From the NCBI GenBank assembly GCA_029207755.1, contig JARCOQ010000066.1, positions 372,001 through 436,000 of the forward strand: a stretch of 64,000 nt of DNA, written 5' to 3'. The stretch comes from Chamaea fasciata. Its lineage: Eukaryota > Chordata > Aves > Passeriformes > Sylviidae. Every line of letters starts with the position of its first letter. The first letter of the stretch is position 1. Of the stretch, positions 48,828 through 61,869 are shown one piece after another. The position numbers and the translations under genes are program-made. Under the pieces are notes generated by a model. The model worked only from the letters and a program-made list of their open reading frames with translations. It did no database searches and was not told the DNA's origin.

Positions 48828-51800
48828 CCCACCACTGCTTTCTCCTGGGAAACAGATGCAGAACCCAGCAATAGGATTACCCCTATTAGCAGTACCACAG
48901 ACACCAGCTGCCATTGCTACCAGTGATAAAAATTCAACCCAAATCCCATCCATTTCATTCTGCTGCCCACCCTCTCTGATTTAGCTAAGAGAATCATCTG
49001 CATTTCCTCCCAAGATCTGATCTACTTCATAAACCATTTCTTTCCAATTTCAATCCAAACGACATGCATATCAATATTTTACAATTTCCCTAAATAATAG
49101 CCACATTTACCTGAAAACCATTTACTGCATCTCTACCATAAGTGTTGTTTCTCACAGCTGAAAGTTAATGACAAATACAGGCTCCAATTTAGCCCAACAT
49201 TTCCAGCCTCTCCAAAGTGCAGTTCCATTTGTACACTGGATTTCCATCTTATCTCAATACATAGGATGTAAAAGAAAGTACATCATGCATTCCCTTGAAT
49301 TTTATCCACAAATTTGGGGAAGACAACACCACCAAAATAAAGCGAACCCAGACTCCTAACTTGTCACTGTTGTAGATGTGCTCTCAGTAGAGCACATTTC
49401 TGCCATTTCTGCACTATTTCCTCCCTCTGCTTGATACTCTTCCTCTTCTTTTCAAAATCCTTTCATACTGAATGGACCATTCAAGTGGGATGTCACCAGT
49501 ATTAGTATCAAATGCCCCTCTGCTGCAACTAAATTCTACTTTTCCTATGAATTTATCATGATTCAGGTTTTGTCCGCAAAGAGTCACACCGAAGAGTCAC
49601 AATAAATTTTGAAGCTTTGGTCAGAAAGAGCCTTGTAACCCAAGAATGCCCCTGCTCACAAAAAGTGCACTGAGTAATAATACCCTGGTCTGTGTTAGCA
49701 CAGCTCTCTAAATGGCCCAGTTATTCTGCCTAACGCTGTCATCTCCCCCATTTACCAAACCATTCATTTTTATCACCCAGTGTACCTGTCATTTAAGTGT
49801 TATCATTATTTCTGGTTCAACAATGAACATATATAGAGATGCTCTGCCAGCCTGGGCAGAACATCCTGTTTCCCCACACACACACACACAACTTCTCTGA
49901 GCTCTCTATTTAAGCTCTAGGAACACTTGGTGAATAGTTTTTTAATCTTCAATTATTGCAATTTACCCCCGTATCCACAGCACTATTAAAATGCTTTCTC
50001 TTAGCCACATGAAATACTGCTCCTATTTCTGCAATTCATCAGCTGATAAAGGGCAGTGCTACAGAGAGCTTCTAAACCAAACACCACCGACATGGCATCA
50101 GGACCAATTGAAAAGCATTTGATTTTCTAGTTGCAATTATGCTTGAACCAGATTATTCAAAAAAAAAAAAAAAAAAAAAAAGAAACAAAACCAAAAAACA
50201 AAACCCTCTGGAGCCACATGACAAGCAGTCTGTAAGATGTGAACCTCAGATCAAATCATCCATTCCATTCTTAAGATTGATTAGTAGTTTAAATTCCTAT
50301 TTAAAATATCTCCTTCTTTAGTTATTCTTTTAGGTTTAGGGAATGTTTTCCTCAAACAAAATCTTGAACTTGTAATACACCACTCTGAAAAGAGATTTTA
50401 ACTCTTATGTACCTTCCTATCTCAATTTCATAGAGGGATTATAACAGGTTTCTTCCAGAGGGACAGCACAGGCCCCAAGATCCCAAACCCAGGGAAACAG
50501 AGAGAGTGAACACTCCCAACACTCCAGCTGTGGTTGGGAAAAGCTATAACAATGACACAAAGGACACATCTCACGTCCCAGAGCACCAGCCCTGGAATGG
50601 CAACATCACCCAGATAGGCGTCTCTGAAAGGATCCAAAAAGGTGCAGTCTACAACAGGGTTATCCCACACAGGCAGTTGCAGCTACATTAGCAAAAACAT
50701 TTCCAGAAAATCTCCATTTTCTACTCTGTCCCTCATTCCCGTTCTGAAATTTCCCTTTTTTGAGCTAAAATTCATTTGAAAACATCATCTACATGCACAC
50801 GGCAAGCACAGGACTTTGCAGCAAGCCCAGCACCCTTGCTGGCACTCTGGAAATGCCAGCACAGTGTGCCGGGACAGTGGCGGCGGCCTCGGGGACACGC
50901 AGCGGCAAGGTGGGGCAATGCTGACACCCCATGGCTGCTCCTGCACCACCGACGGCAGCGGCACAGCCAGCACCCCAAAGGCTGCCTGCAAATTGCCTCA
51001 CGTCTCACACACCTCCCACTGAGCCCCCGGTGCTCCGACAAAACCACCTCAGCGTCCTCCTGCTCAAGCTCCAACTTCCCTGCTGCTTTGCACGCATCCA
51101 AAACACGGCGCAGCAATCGCCGGCCCTTTCTGTCCAGAACACAATTAAAACTCAGATTCAGCCCACAAGGACAACTTGCAGAGCCCAGTTCACAGAAAGT
51201 CTGGCCTGATCTCACCGCGCATTTACAGACATGGCATTTCTCCTGGGGGTTAAGGAACAGAACCTGATCATTGCACGCAATCTGAGACATAAGGCAAAAT
51301 AAATCTGTAAGTCTCTTCAATATTTGTTGCTTAAAGCTCTTTAAACCAGCCTATTCTCTGGCTCAGAAATTAAGTGGAAAATGACAAATGCAATCACTTG
51401 CAGTGCATCTGAGCCCTGAATGACCTCATGACACAAGTCAAGCCTGTCTAGGCCCAACACCATCTTTCGAGAACATTTCATTCAAGCTGAAAGAACACTC
51501 ATTTCCACCTACAGGAACCCTAAAGAAATCATTTCAGGAAAAAAGCAGTCATTAGTAGCAGAACATGTCTCAAATACCTGCAATGTCATTTAGAAACTGC
51601 ATTGCACCATGACAGCAACTTCTTTCTAGAACACTCTTTTGGACAGATACAATGCTATTGCACTAAAAATAACATGGGTCAAACAATGAGGAAAGGAGGA
51701 TATTCTAACACAGACACAGCTTACCGCATTTGGACAATATTTCAGCATCATCTAGAAAGAAGGGAAATCTTGTTTGAAGGCCTGACAGCAAGTTTAAAGT

Positions 51801-52099
51801 TGAGCATTCTGGTTGGGTCACAGAGTGCAAGTAACTCAGCCACCACCACAGGCCTGCTGGCAGGAGGGCTTCCCTGCTGGCAGGAGGGCTTCCCTGGCAC
51901 AGCTGATCCTCCAGAGCCTCCTGAGGCCTCCCCCTGCCCTCAGGCACAAGGCTGCTCTGCCCAGGGCCGTGCCCAGCACTGCACACTCACCCCAAACACT
52001 CCAGGAGCCCACTGGGGCCACAGCAACCGCCTGGCGCCCCCAACACTCCATGGGCGTCAACCCATTATGAGCATTGCAACAGCCTGGCACCCAAACATT
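48828..52099. repeat. Unit 16
   Basis: Complete unit of 3272 bp with 23 A at 50159-50181. The start copies unit 12 (offset 13,052 bp). It carries the CTTGAACTTG and CTCTGAAAAG pair. A cluster of private changes lies between about 51120 and 51560. These include a one-base T insertion near 51127 that shifts the candidate minus-strand frame (span 50417-51751). A change at the end (AGTTTAAAG) is shared with units 18 and 19. Confidence 0.97.
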
Positions 52100-55000
52100 C
52101 CCACCACTGCTTTCTCCTGGGAAACAGATGCAGAACCCAGCAATAGGATTACCCCTATTAGCAGTACCACAGACACAGGCTGCCATTGCTACCAGTGATA
52201 AAAATTCAACCCAAATCCCATCCATTTCATTCTGCTGCCAACCCTCTCTGATTTAGCTAAGAGAATCATCTGCATTTCCTCCCAAGATCTGATCTACTTC
52301 ATAAACCATTTCTTTCCAATTTCAATCCAAACGACATGCATATCAATATTTTACAATTTCCCTAAATAATAGCCACATTTACCTGAAAACCATTTACTGC
52401 ATCTCTACCACAAGTGTTGTTTCTCACAGCTGAAAGTTAATTACAAATACAGGCTCCAATTTAGCCCAAAATTTCCAGCCTCTCCAAAGTGCAGTTCCAT
52501 TTGTACACTGGATTTCCATCTTATCTCAATACATAGGATGTAAAAGAAAGTACATCATGCATTCCCTTGAATTTTATCCACAAATTTGGGGAAGACAACA
52601 CCACCAAAATAAAGCGAACCCAGACTCCTACCTTGTCACTGTTGTAGATGTGCTCTCAGTAGAGCACATTTCCGCCATTTCTGCACTATTTCCTCCCTCT
52701 GCTTGATACTCTTCCTCTTCTTTTCAAAATCCTTTCACACTGAATGGACCATTCAAGTGGGATGTCACCAGTATTAGTATCAAATGCCCCTCTGCTACAA
52801 CTAAATTCTACTTTTCCTATGCATTTATCATCATTCGGGTTTTGTCCGCAAAGAGTCACACCAAATAGTCACAATAAATTTTGAAGCTTTGGTCAGAAAG
52901 TGCCTTGTAACCCAAGAATGCCCCTGCTCACAAAAAGTGCACTGAGTAATAATACACCGGTCTGTGTTAGCACAGCTCACTAAATGGCCCAGTTATTCTG
53001 CCTAACGCTGTCATCTCCCCCATTTACCAAACCATTCATTTTTATCACCCACAGTACCTGTCATTTAAGTGTTATCATTAGTTCTGGTTCAACAATGAAC
53101 ATATATAGAGATGCTCTGCCAGCCTGGGCAGAACATCCTGTTTCCCCACACACACACACAACTTCTCTGAGCTCTCTATTTAAGCTCTAGGAACACTTGG
53201 AGAATAGTTTTTTAATCTTCAATTATTGCAATTTACCCCCGTATCCACAGCACTATTAAAATGCTTTCTCTTAGCAACATGAAATACTGCTCCTATTTCT
53301 GCAATTCATCAGCTGATAAAGGGCAGTGCTACAGAGAGCTTCTAAACCAAACACCACCGACATGGCATCAGGACCAATTGAAAAGCATTTGATTTTCTAG
53401 TTGCAATTATGCTTGAACCAGATTATTCAAAAAAAAAAACAACCAAAAAACAAACCCTCTGGAGCCACATGACAAGCAGTCTGTAAGATGTGAACCTCAG
53501 ATCAAATCATCCATTCCATTCTTAAGATTGATTAGTAGTTTAAATTCCTATTTAAAATATCTCCTTCTTTAGTTATTCTTTTAGGTTTAGGGAATGTTTT
53601 CCTCAAACAAAATCTTGCACTTGTAATACACCACTCTTAAAAGAGATTTTAACTCTTATGTACCTTCCTATCTCAATTTCATAGAGGGATTATAACAGGT
53701 TTCTTCCAGAGGGACAGCACAGGCCCCAAGATCCCAAACCCAGGGAAACAGAGAGAGTGAACACTCCCAACACTCCAGCTGTGGTTGGGAAAAGCTATAA
53801 CAATGACACAAAGGACACATCTCACGTCCCAGAGCACCAGCCCTGGAATGGCAACATCACCCAGATAGGCGTCTCTGAAAGGATCCAAAAAGGTGCAGTC
53901 TACAACAGGGTTATCCCACACAGGCAGTTGCAGCTACATTAGCAAAAACATTTCCAGAAAATCTCCATTTTCTACTCTGTCCCTCATTCCCGTTTTGAAA
54001 ATTCCCTTTTTTGAGCTAAAATTCATTTCAAAACATCATCTACATGCACACGGCAAGCACAGGACTTTGCAGCAAGCCCAGCACCCTTGCTGGCACTCTG
54101 GAAATGCCAGCACAGTGTGCCAGGACAGTGGCAGCGGCCTCGGGGACACGCAGTGGGAATGTGGGGCAATGCTGACACCCCATGGCTGCTCCTGCACCAC
54201 CGACGGCAGCGGCACAGCCAGCACCCCAAAGGCTGCCTGCAAATTGCCTCACGTCTCACACACCTCCCACTGAGCCCCCGGTGCTCCGACAAAACCACCT
54301 CAGCGTCCTCCTGCTCAAGCTCCAACTTCCCTGGTGCTTTGCACGCATCCAAAACACGGCGCAGCAATCGCCGGCCCTTCTGTCCAGAACACAATTAAAA
54401 CTCAGATTCAGCCCACAAGGACAACTTGCAGAGCCCTGTCCACAGCAAGTCTGGCCTGATCTCACCGTGCACTTACAGACATGGCATTTCTCCTGGGGGT
54501 TAAGGAACAGAACCTGATCATTGCACGCAATCACAGACATAAGGCAAAATAAATCTGTAAGTCTCTTCAACATTTGTTGCTTAAAGCTCTTTAAACGAGC
54601 CTATTCTCTGGCTCAGAAATTAAGTGGAAAATGACAAATGCAATCACTTGCAGTGCATCTGAGCCCTGAATGACCTCATGACACAAGTCAAGCCTGTCTA
54701 GGCCCAACACCATCTTTTGAGAACATTTCATTCAAGCTGAAAGAACACTCATTTACACCTACAAGAACCCTAAAGAAATCATTTCAGGAAAAAAGCTGTC
54801 ATTAGTACCAGAACATGCCTCAAATACCTGCAATGTCATTTAGAAACTGCATTGCACCATGACAGCAACTTCTTTCTAGAACACTCTTTTGGACAGATAC
54901 AATGCTATTGCACTAAAAATAACATGGGTCAAACAATGAGGAAAGGAGGATATTCTAACACAGACACAGCTTACCGCATTTGGACAATATTTCAGCATCA

Positions 55001-55349
55001 TCTAGAAAGAAGGGAAATCTTGTTTGAAGGCCTGACAGCAAGTTAAAAGTTGAGCATTCTGGTTGGGTCACAGAGTGCAAGTAACTCAGCCACCACCACA
55101 GGCCTGCTGGCAGGAGGGCTTCCCTGCTGGCAGGAGGGCTTCCCTGGCACAGCTGATCCTCCAGAGCCTCCTGAGGCCTCCCCCTGCCCTCAGGCACAAG
55201 GCTGCTCTGCCCAGGGCCGTGCCCAGCACTGCACACTCACCCCAAACACTCCAGGAGCCCACTGGGGCCACAGCAACCGCCTGGCGCCCCCAACACTCCA
55301 TGGGCGTCAACCCGTTATGAGCACGGCAACAGCCTGGCACCCAAACATT
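52100..55349. repeat. Unit 17
   Basis: Complete unit of 3250 bp, the short member of the dimeric repeat, with 11 A at 53429-53439 then CAACCAAAAAAC. It matches unit 19 at an offset of 6520 bp, with a few differences: CAGTGGG against CAGCGGG, CCTGGTGC against CCTGCTGC, AAACGAGCC against AAACCAGCC. The candidate spliced frame spans 53668-55001. Confidence 0.97.
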
Positions 55350-58300
55350 CCCACCACTGCTGTCTCCTGGGAAACAGATGCAGAACCCAGCAATAGGATT
55401 ACCCCTATTAGCAGTACCACAGACACAGGCTGCCATTGCTACCAGTGATAAAAATTCAACCCAAATCCCATCCATTTCATTCTGCTGCCAACCCTCTCTG
55501 ATTTAGCTAAGAGAATCATCTGCATTTCCTCCCAAGACCTGATCTACTTCATAAACCATTTCTTTCCAATTTCAATCCAAACGACATGCATATCAATATT
55601 TTACAATTTCCCTAAATAATAGCCACATTTACCTGAAAACCATTTACTGCATCTCTACCACAAGTGTTGTTTCTCACAGCTGAAAGTTAATTACAAATAC
55701 AGGCTCCAATTTAGCCCAACATTTCCAGCCTCTCCAAAGTGCAGTTCCATTTGTACACTGGATTTCCATCTTATCTCAATACATAGGATGTAAAAGAAAG
55801 TACATCATGCATTCCCTTGAATTTTATCCACAAATTTGGGGAAGACAATACCACCAAAATAAAGCGAACCCAGACTCCTACCTTGTCACTGTTGTAGATG
55901 TGCTCTCAGTAGAGCACATTTCTGCCATTTCTGCACTATTTCCTCCCTCTGCTTGATACTCTTCCTCTTCTTTTCAAAATCCTTTCATACTGAATGGACC
56001 ATTCAAGTGGGATGTCACCAGTATTAGTATCAAATGCCCCTCTGCTGCAACTAAATTCTACTTTTCCTATGAATTTATCATGATTCAGGTTTTGTCCGCA
56101 AAGAGTCACACCGAAGAGTCACAATAAATTTTGAAGCTTTGGTCAGAAAGAGCCTTGTAACCCAAGAATGCCCCTGCTCACAAAAAGTGCACTGAGTAAT
56201 AATACCCTGGTCTGTGTTAGCACAGCTCTCTAAATGGCCCAGTTATTCTGCCTAACGCTGTCATCTCCCCCATTTACCAAACCATTCATTTTTATCACCC
56301 AGTGTACCTGTCATTTAAGTGTTATCATTATTTCTGGTTCAACAATGAACATATATAGAGATGCTCTGCCAGCCTGGGCAGAACATCCTGTTTCCCCACA
56401 CACACACACACAACTTCTCTGAGCTCTCTATTTAAGCTCTAGGAACACTTGGTGAATAGTTTTTTAATCTTCAATTATTGCAATTTACCCCCGTATCCAC
56501 AGCACTATTAAAATGCTTTCTCTTAGCCACATGAAATACTGCTCCTATTTCTGCAATTCATCAGCTGATAAAGGGCAGTGCTACAGAGAGCTTCTAAACC
56601 AAACACCACCGACATGGCATCAGGACCAATTGAAAAGCATTTGATTTTCTAGTTGCAATTATGCTTGAACCAGATTATTCAAAAAAAAAAAAAAAAAAAA
56701 AAGAAACAAAACCAAAAAACAAAACCCTCTGGAGCCACATGACAAGCAGTCTGTAAGATGTGAACCTCAGATCAAATCATCCATTCCATTCTTAAGATTG
56801 ATTAGTAGTTTAAATTCCTATTTAAAATATCTCCTTCTTTAGTTATTCTTTTAGGTTTAGGGAATGTTTTCCTCAAACAAAATCTTGCACTTGTAATACA
56901 CCACTCTTAAAAGAGATTTTAACTCTTATGTACCTTCCTATCTCAATTTCATAGAGGGATTATAACAGGTTTCTTCCAGAGGGACAGCACAGGCCCCAAG
57001 ATCCCAAACCCAGGGAAACAGAGAGAGTGAACACTCCCAACACTCCAGCTGTGGTTGGGAAAAGCTATAACAATGACACAAAGGACACATCTCACGTCCC
57101 AGAGCACCAGCCCTGGAATGGCAACATCACCCAGATAGGCGTCTCTGAAAGGATCCAAAAAGGTGCAGTCTACAACAGGGTTATCCCACACAGGCAGTTG
57201 CAGCTACATTAGCAAAAACATTTCCAGAAAATCTCCATTTTCTACTCTGTCCCTCATTCCCGTTTTGAAAATTCCCTTTTTTGAGCTAAAATTCATTTCA
57301 AAACATCATCTACATGCACACGGCAAGCACAGGACTTTGCAGCAAGCCCAGCACCCTTGCTGGCACTCTGGAAATGCCAGCACAGTGTGCCAGGACAGTG
57401 GCAGCGGCCTCGGGGACACGCAGTGGGAATGTGGGGCAATGCTGACACCCCATGGCTGCTCCTGCACCACCGACGGCAGCGGCACAGCCAGCACCCCAAA
57501 GGCTGCCTGCAAATTGCCTCACGTCTCACACACCTCCCACTGAGCCCCCGGTGCTCCGACAAAACCACCTCAGCGTCCTCCTGCTCAAGCTCCAACTTCC
57601 CTGCTGCTTTGCACGCATCCAAAACACGGCGCAGCAATCGCCGGCCCTTCTGTCCAGAACACAATTAAAACTCAGATTCAGCCCACAAGGACAACTTGCA
57701 GAGCCCTGTCCACAGCAAGTCTGGCCTGATCTCACCGTGCACTTACAGACATGGCATTTCTCCTGGGGGTTAAGGAACAGAACCTGATCATTGCACGCAA
57801 TCACAGACATAAGGCAAAATAAATCTGTAAGTCTCTTCAACATTTGTTGCTTAAAGCTCTTTAAACGAGCCTATTCTCTGGCTCAGAAATTAAGTGGAAA
57901 ATGACAAATGCAATCACTTGCAGTGCATCTGAGCCCTGAATGACCTCATGACACAAGTCAAGCCTGTCTAGGCCCAACACCATCTTTTGAGAACATTTCA
58001 TTCAAGCTGAAAGAACACTCATTTACACCTACAAGAACCCTAAAGAAATCATTTCAGGAAAAAAGCTGTCATTAGTACCAGAACATGCCTCAAATACCTG
58101 CAATGTCATTTAGAAACTGCATTGCACCATGACAGCAACTTCTTTCTAGAACACTCTTTTGGACAGATACAATGCTATTGCACTAAAAATAACATGGGTC
58201 AAACAATGAGGAAAGGAGGATATTCTAACACAGACACAGCTTACCGCATTTGGACAATATTTCAGCATCATCTAGAAAGAAGGGAAATCTTGTTTGAAGG

Positions 58301-58619
58301 CCTGACAGCAAGTTTAAAGTTGAGCATTCTGGTTGGGTCACAGAGTGCAAGTAACTCAGCCACCACCACAGGCCTGCTGGCAGGAGGGCTTCCCTGCTGG
58401 CAGGAGGGCTTCCCTGGCACAGCTGATCCTCCAGAGCCTCCTGAGGCCTCCCCCTGCCCTCAGGCACAAGGCTGCTCTGCCCAGGGCCGTGCCCAGCACT
58501 GCACACTCACCCCAAACACTCCAGGAGCCCACTGGGGCCACAGCAACCGCCTGGCGCCCCCAACACTCCATGGGCGTCAACCCATTATGAGCATTGCAAC
58601 AGCCTGGCACCCAAACATT
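55350..58619. repeat. Unit 18
   Basis: Complete unit of 3270 bp, the long member of the dimeric repeat, with 22 A at 56681-56702 then GAAACAAAACC. Diagnostic variants are GAAGACAATACC near 55842, TTATCATGATTC near 56086 and ATACCCTGG near 56203. All recur in unit 20 at 6520 bp. The candidate spliced frame spans 56938-58271. Confidence 0.97.
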
Positions 58620-61600
58620 CCCACCACTGCTTTCTCCTGGGAAACAGATGCAGAACCCAGCAATAGGATTACCCCTATTAGCAGTACCACAGACACAGGC
58701 TGCCATTGCTACCAGTGATAAAAATTCAACCCAAATCCCATCCATTTCATTCTGCTGCCAACCCTCTCTGATTTAGCTAAGAGAATCATCTGCATTTCCT
58801 CCCAAGATCTGATCTACTTCATAAACCATTTCTTTCCAATTTCAATCCAAACGACATGCATATCAATATTTTACAATTTCCCTAAATAATAGCCACATTT
58901 ACCTGAAAACCATTTACTGCATCTCTACCACAAGTGTTGTTTCTCACAGCTGAAAGTTAATTACAAATACAGGCTCCAATTTAGCCCAAAATTTCCAGCC
59001 TCTCCAAAGTGCAGTTCCATTTGTACACTGGATTTCCATCTTATCTCAATACATAGGATGTAAAAGAAAGTACATCATGCATTCCCTTGAATTTTATCCA
59101 CAAATTTGGGGAAGACAACACCACCAAAATAAAGCGAACCCAGACTCCTACCTTGTCACTGTTGTAGATGTGCTCTCAGTAGAGCACATTTCCGCCATTT
59201 CTGCACTATTTCCTCCCTCTGCTTGATACTCTTCCTCTTCTTTTCAAAATCCTTTCACACTGAATGGACCATTCAAGTGGGATGTCACCAGTATTAGTAT
59301 CAAATGCCCCTCTGCTACAACTAAATTCTACTTTTCCTATGCATTTATCATCATTCGGGTTTTGTCCGCAAAGAGTCACACCAAATAGTCACAATAAATT
59401 TTGAAGCTTTGGTCAGAAAGTGCCTTGTAACCCAAGAATGCCCCTGCTCACAAAAAGTGCACTGAGTAATAATACACCGGTCTGTGTTAGCACAGCTCAC
59501 TAAATGGCCCAGTTATTCTGCCTAACGCTGTCATCTCCCCCATTTACCAAACCATTCATTTTTATCACCCACAGTACCTGTCATTTAAGTGTTATCATTA
59601 GTTCTGGTTCAACAATGAACATATATAGAGATGCTCTGCCAGCCTGGGCAGAACATCCTGTTTCCCCACACACACACACAACTTCTCTGAGCTCTCTATT
59701 TAAGCTCTAGGAACACTTGGAGAATAGTTTTTTAATCTTCAATTATTGCAATTTACCCCCGTATCCACAGCACTATTAAAATGCTTTCTCTTAGCAACAT
59801 GAAATACTGCTCCTATTTCTGCAATTCATCAGCTGATAAAGGGCAGTGCTACAGAGAGCTTCTAAACCAAACACCACCGACATGGCATCAGGACCAATTG
59901 AAAAGCATTTGATTTTCTAGTTGCAATTATGCTTGAACCAGATTATTCAAAAAAAAAAACAACCAAAAAACAAACCCTCTGGAGCCACATGACAAGCAGT
60001 CTGTAAGATGTGAACCTCAGATAAAATCATCCATTCCATTCTTAAGATTGATTAGTAGTTTCAATTCCTATTTAAAATATCTCCTTCTTTAGTTATTCTT
60101 TTAGGTTTAGGGAATGTTTTCCTCAAACAAAATCTTGCACTTGTAATACACCACTCTTAAAAGAGATTTTAACTCTTATGTACCTTCCTATCTCAATTTC
60201 ATAGAGGGATTATAACAGGTTTCTTCCAGAGGGACAGCACAGGCCCCAAGATCCCAAACCCAGGGAAACAGAGAGAGTGAACACTCCCAACACTCCAGCT
60301 GTGGTTGGGAAAAGCTATAACAATGACACAAAGGACACATCTCACGTCCCAGAGCACCAGCCCTGGAATGGCAACATCACCCAGATAGGCGTCTCTGAAA
60401 GGATCCAAAAAGGTGCAGTCTACAACAGGGTTATCCCACACAGGCAGTTGCAGCTACATTAGCAAAAACATTTCCAGAAAATCTCCATTTTCTACTCTGT
60501 CCCTCATTCCCGTTTTGAAAATTCCCTTTTTTGAGCTAAAATTCATTTCAAAACATCATCTACATGCACACGGCAAGCACAGGACTTTGCAGCAAGCCCA
60601 GCACCCTTGCTGGCACTCTGGAAATGCCAGCACAGTGTGCCAGGACAGTGGCAGCGGCCTCGGGGACACGCAGCGGGAATGTGGGGCAATGCTGACACCC
60701 CATGGCTGCTCCTGCACCACCGACGGCAGCGGCACAGCCAGCACCCCAAAGGCTGCCTGCAAATTGCCTCACGTCTCACACACCTCCCACTGAGCCCCCG
60801 GTGCTCCGACAAAACCACCTCAGCGTCCTCCTGCTCAAGCTCCAACTTCCCTGCTGCTTTGCACGCATCCAAAACACGGCGCAGCAATCGCCGGCCCTTC
60901 TGTCCAGAACACAATTAAAACTCAGATTCAGCCCACAAGGACAACTTGCAGAGCCCTGTCCACAGCAAGTCTGGCCTGATCTCACCGTGCACTTACAGAC
61001 ATGGCATTTCTCCTGGGGGTTAAGGAACAGAACCTGATCATTGCACGCAATCACAGACATAAGGCAAAATAAATCTGTAAGTCTCTTCAACATTTGTTGC
61101 TTAAAGCTCTTTAAACCAGCCTATTCTGTGGCTCAGAAATTAAGTGGAAAATGACAAATGCAATCACTTGCAGTGCATCTGAGCCCTGAATGACCTCATG
61201 ACACAAGTCAAGCCTGTCTAGGCCCAACACCATCTTTTGAGAACATTTCATTCAAGCTGAAAGAACACTCATTTACACCTACAAGAACCCTAAAGAAATC
61301 ATTTCAGGAAAAAAGCTGTCATTAGTACCAGAACATGCCTCAAATACCTGCAATGTCATTTAGAAACTGCATTGCACCATGACAGCAACTTCTTTCTAGA
61401 ACACTCTTTTGGACAGATACAATGCTATTGCACTAAAAATAACATGGGTCAAACAATGAGGAAAGGAGGATATTCTAACACAGACACAGCTTACCGCATT
61501 TGGACAATATTTCAGCATCATCTAGAAAGAAGGGAAATCTTGTTTGAAGGCCTGACAGCAAGTTTAAAGTTGAGCATTCTGGTTGGGTCACAGAGTGCAA

Positions 61601-61869
61601 GTAACTCAGCCACCACCACAGGCCTGCTGGCAGGAGGGCTTCCCTGCTGGCAGGAGGGCTTCCCTGGCACAGCTGATCCTCCAGAGCCTCCTGAGGCCTC
61701 CCCCTGCCCTCAGGCACAAGGCTGCTCTGCCCAGGGCCGTGCCCAGCACTGCACACTCACCCCAAACACTCCAGGAGCCCACTGGGGCCACAGCAACCGC
61801 CTGGCGCCCCCAACACTCCATGGGCGTCAACCCGTTATGAGCACGGCAACAGCCTGGCACCCAAACATT
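58620..61869. repeat. Unit 19
   Basis: Complete unit of 3250 bp, the copy of unit 17 at 6520 bp, with 11 A at 59949-59959. It differs from unit 17 at scattered single bases (AGATAAAATC near 60020, AGTTTCAATTCC near 60057). It carries AGTTTAAAG near 61561 like units 16 and 18, not AGTTAAAAG like unit 17. The candidate spliced frame spans 60188-61521. Confidence 0.97.

Noticed and set aside
51602..52198. 198-codon plus-strand frame in units 16, 18 and 19
   Set aside because: It starts at TTG and arises from a single change (AGTTAAAAG to AGTTTAAAG) that removes a stop between two chance frames.
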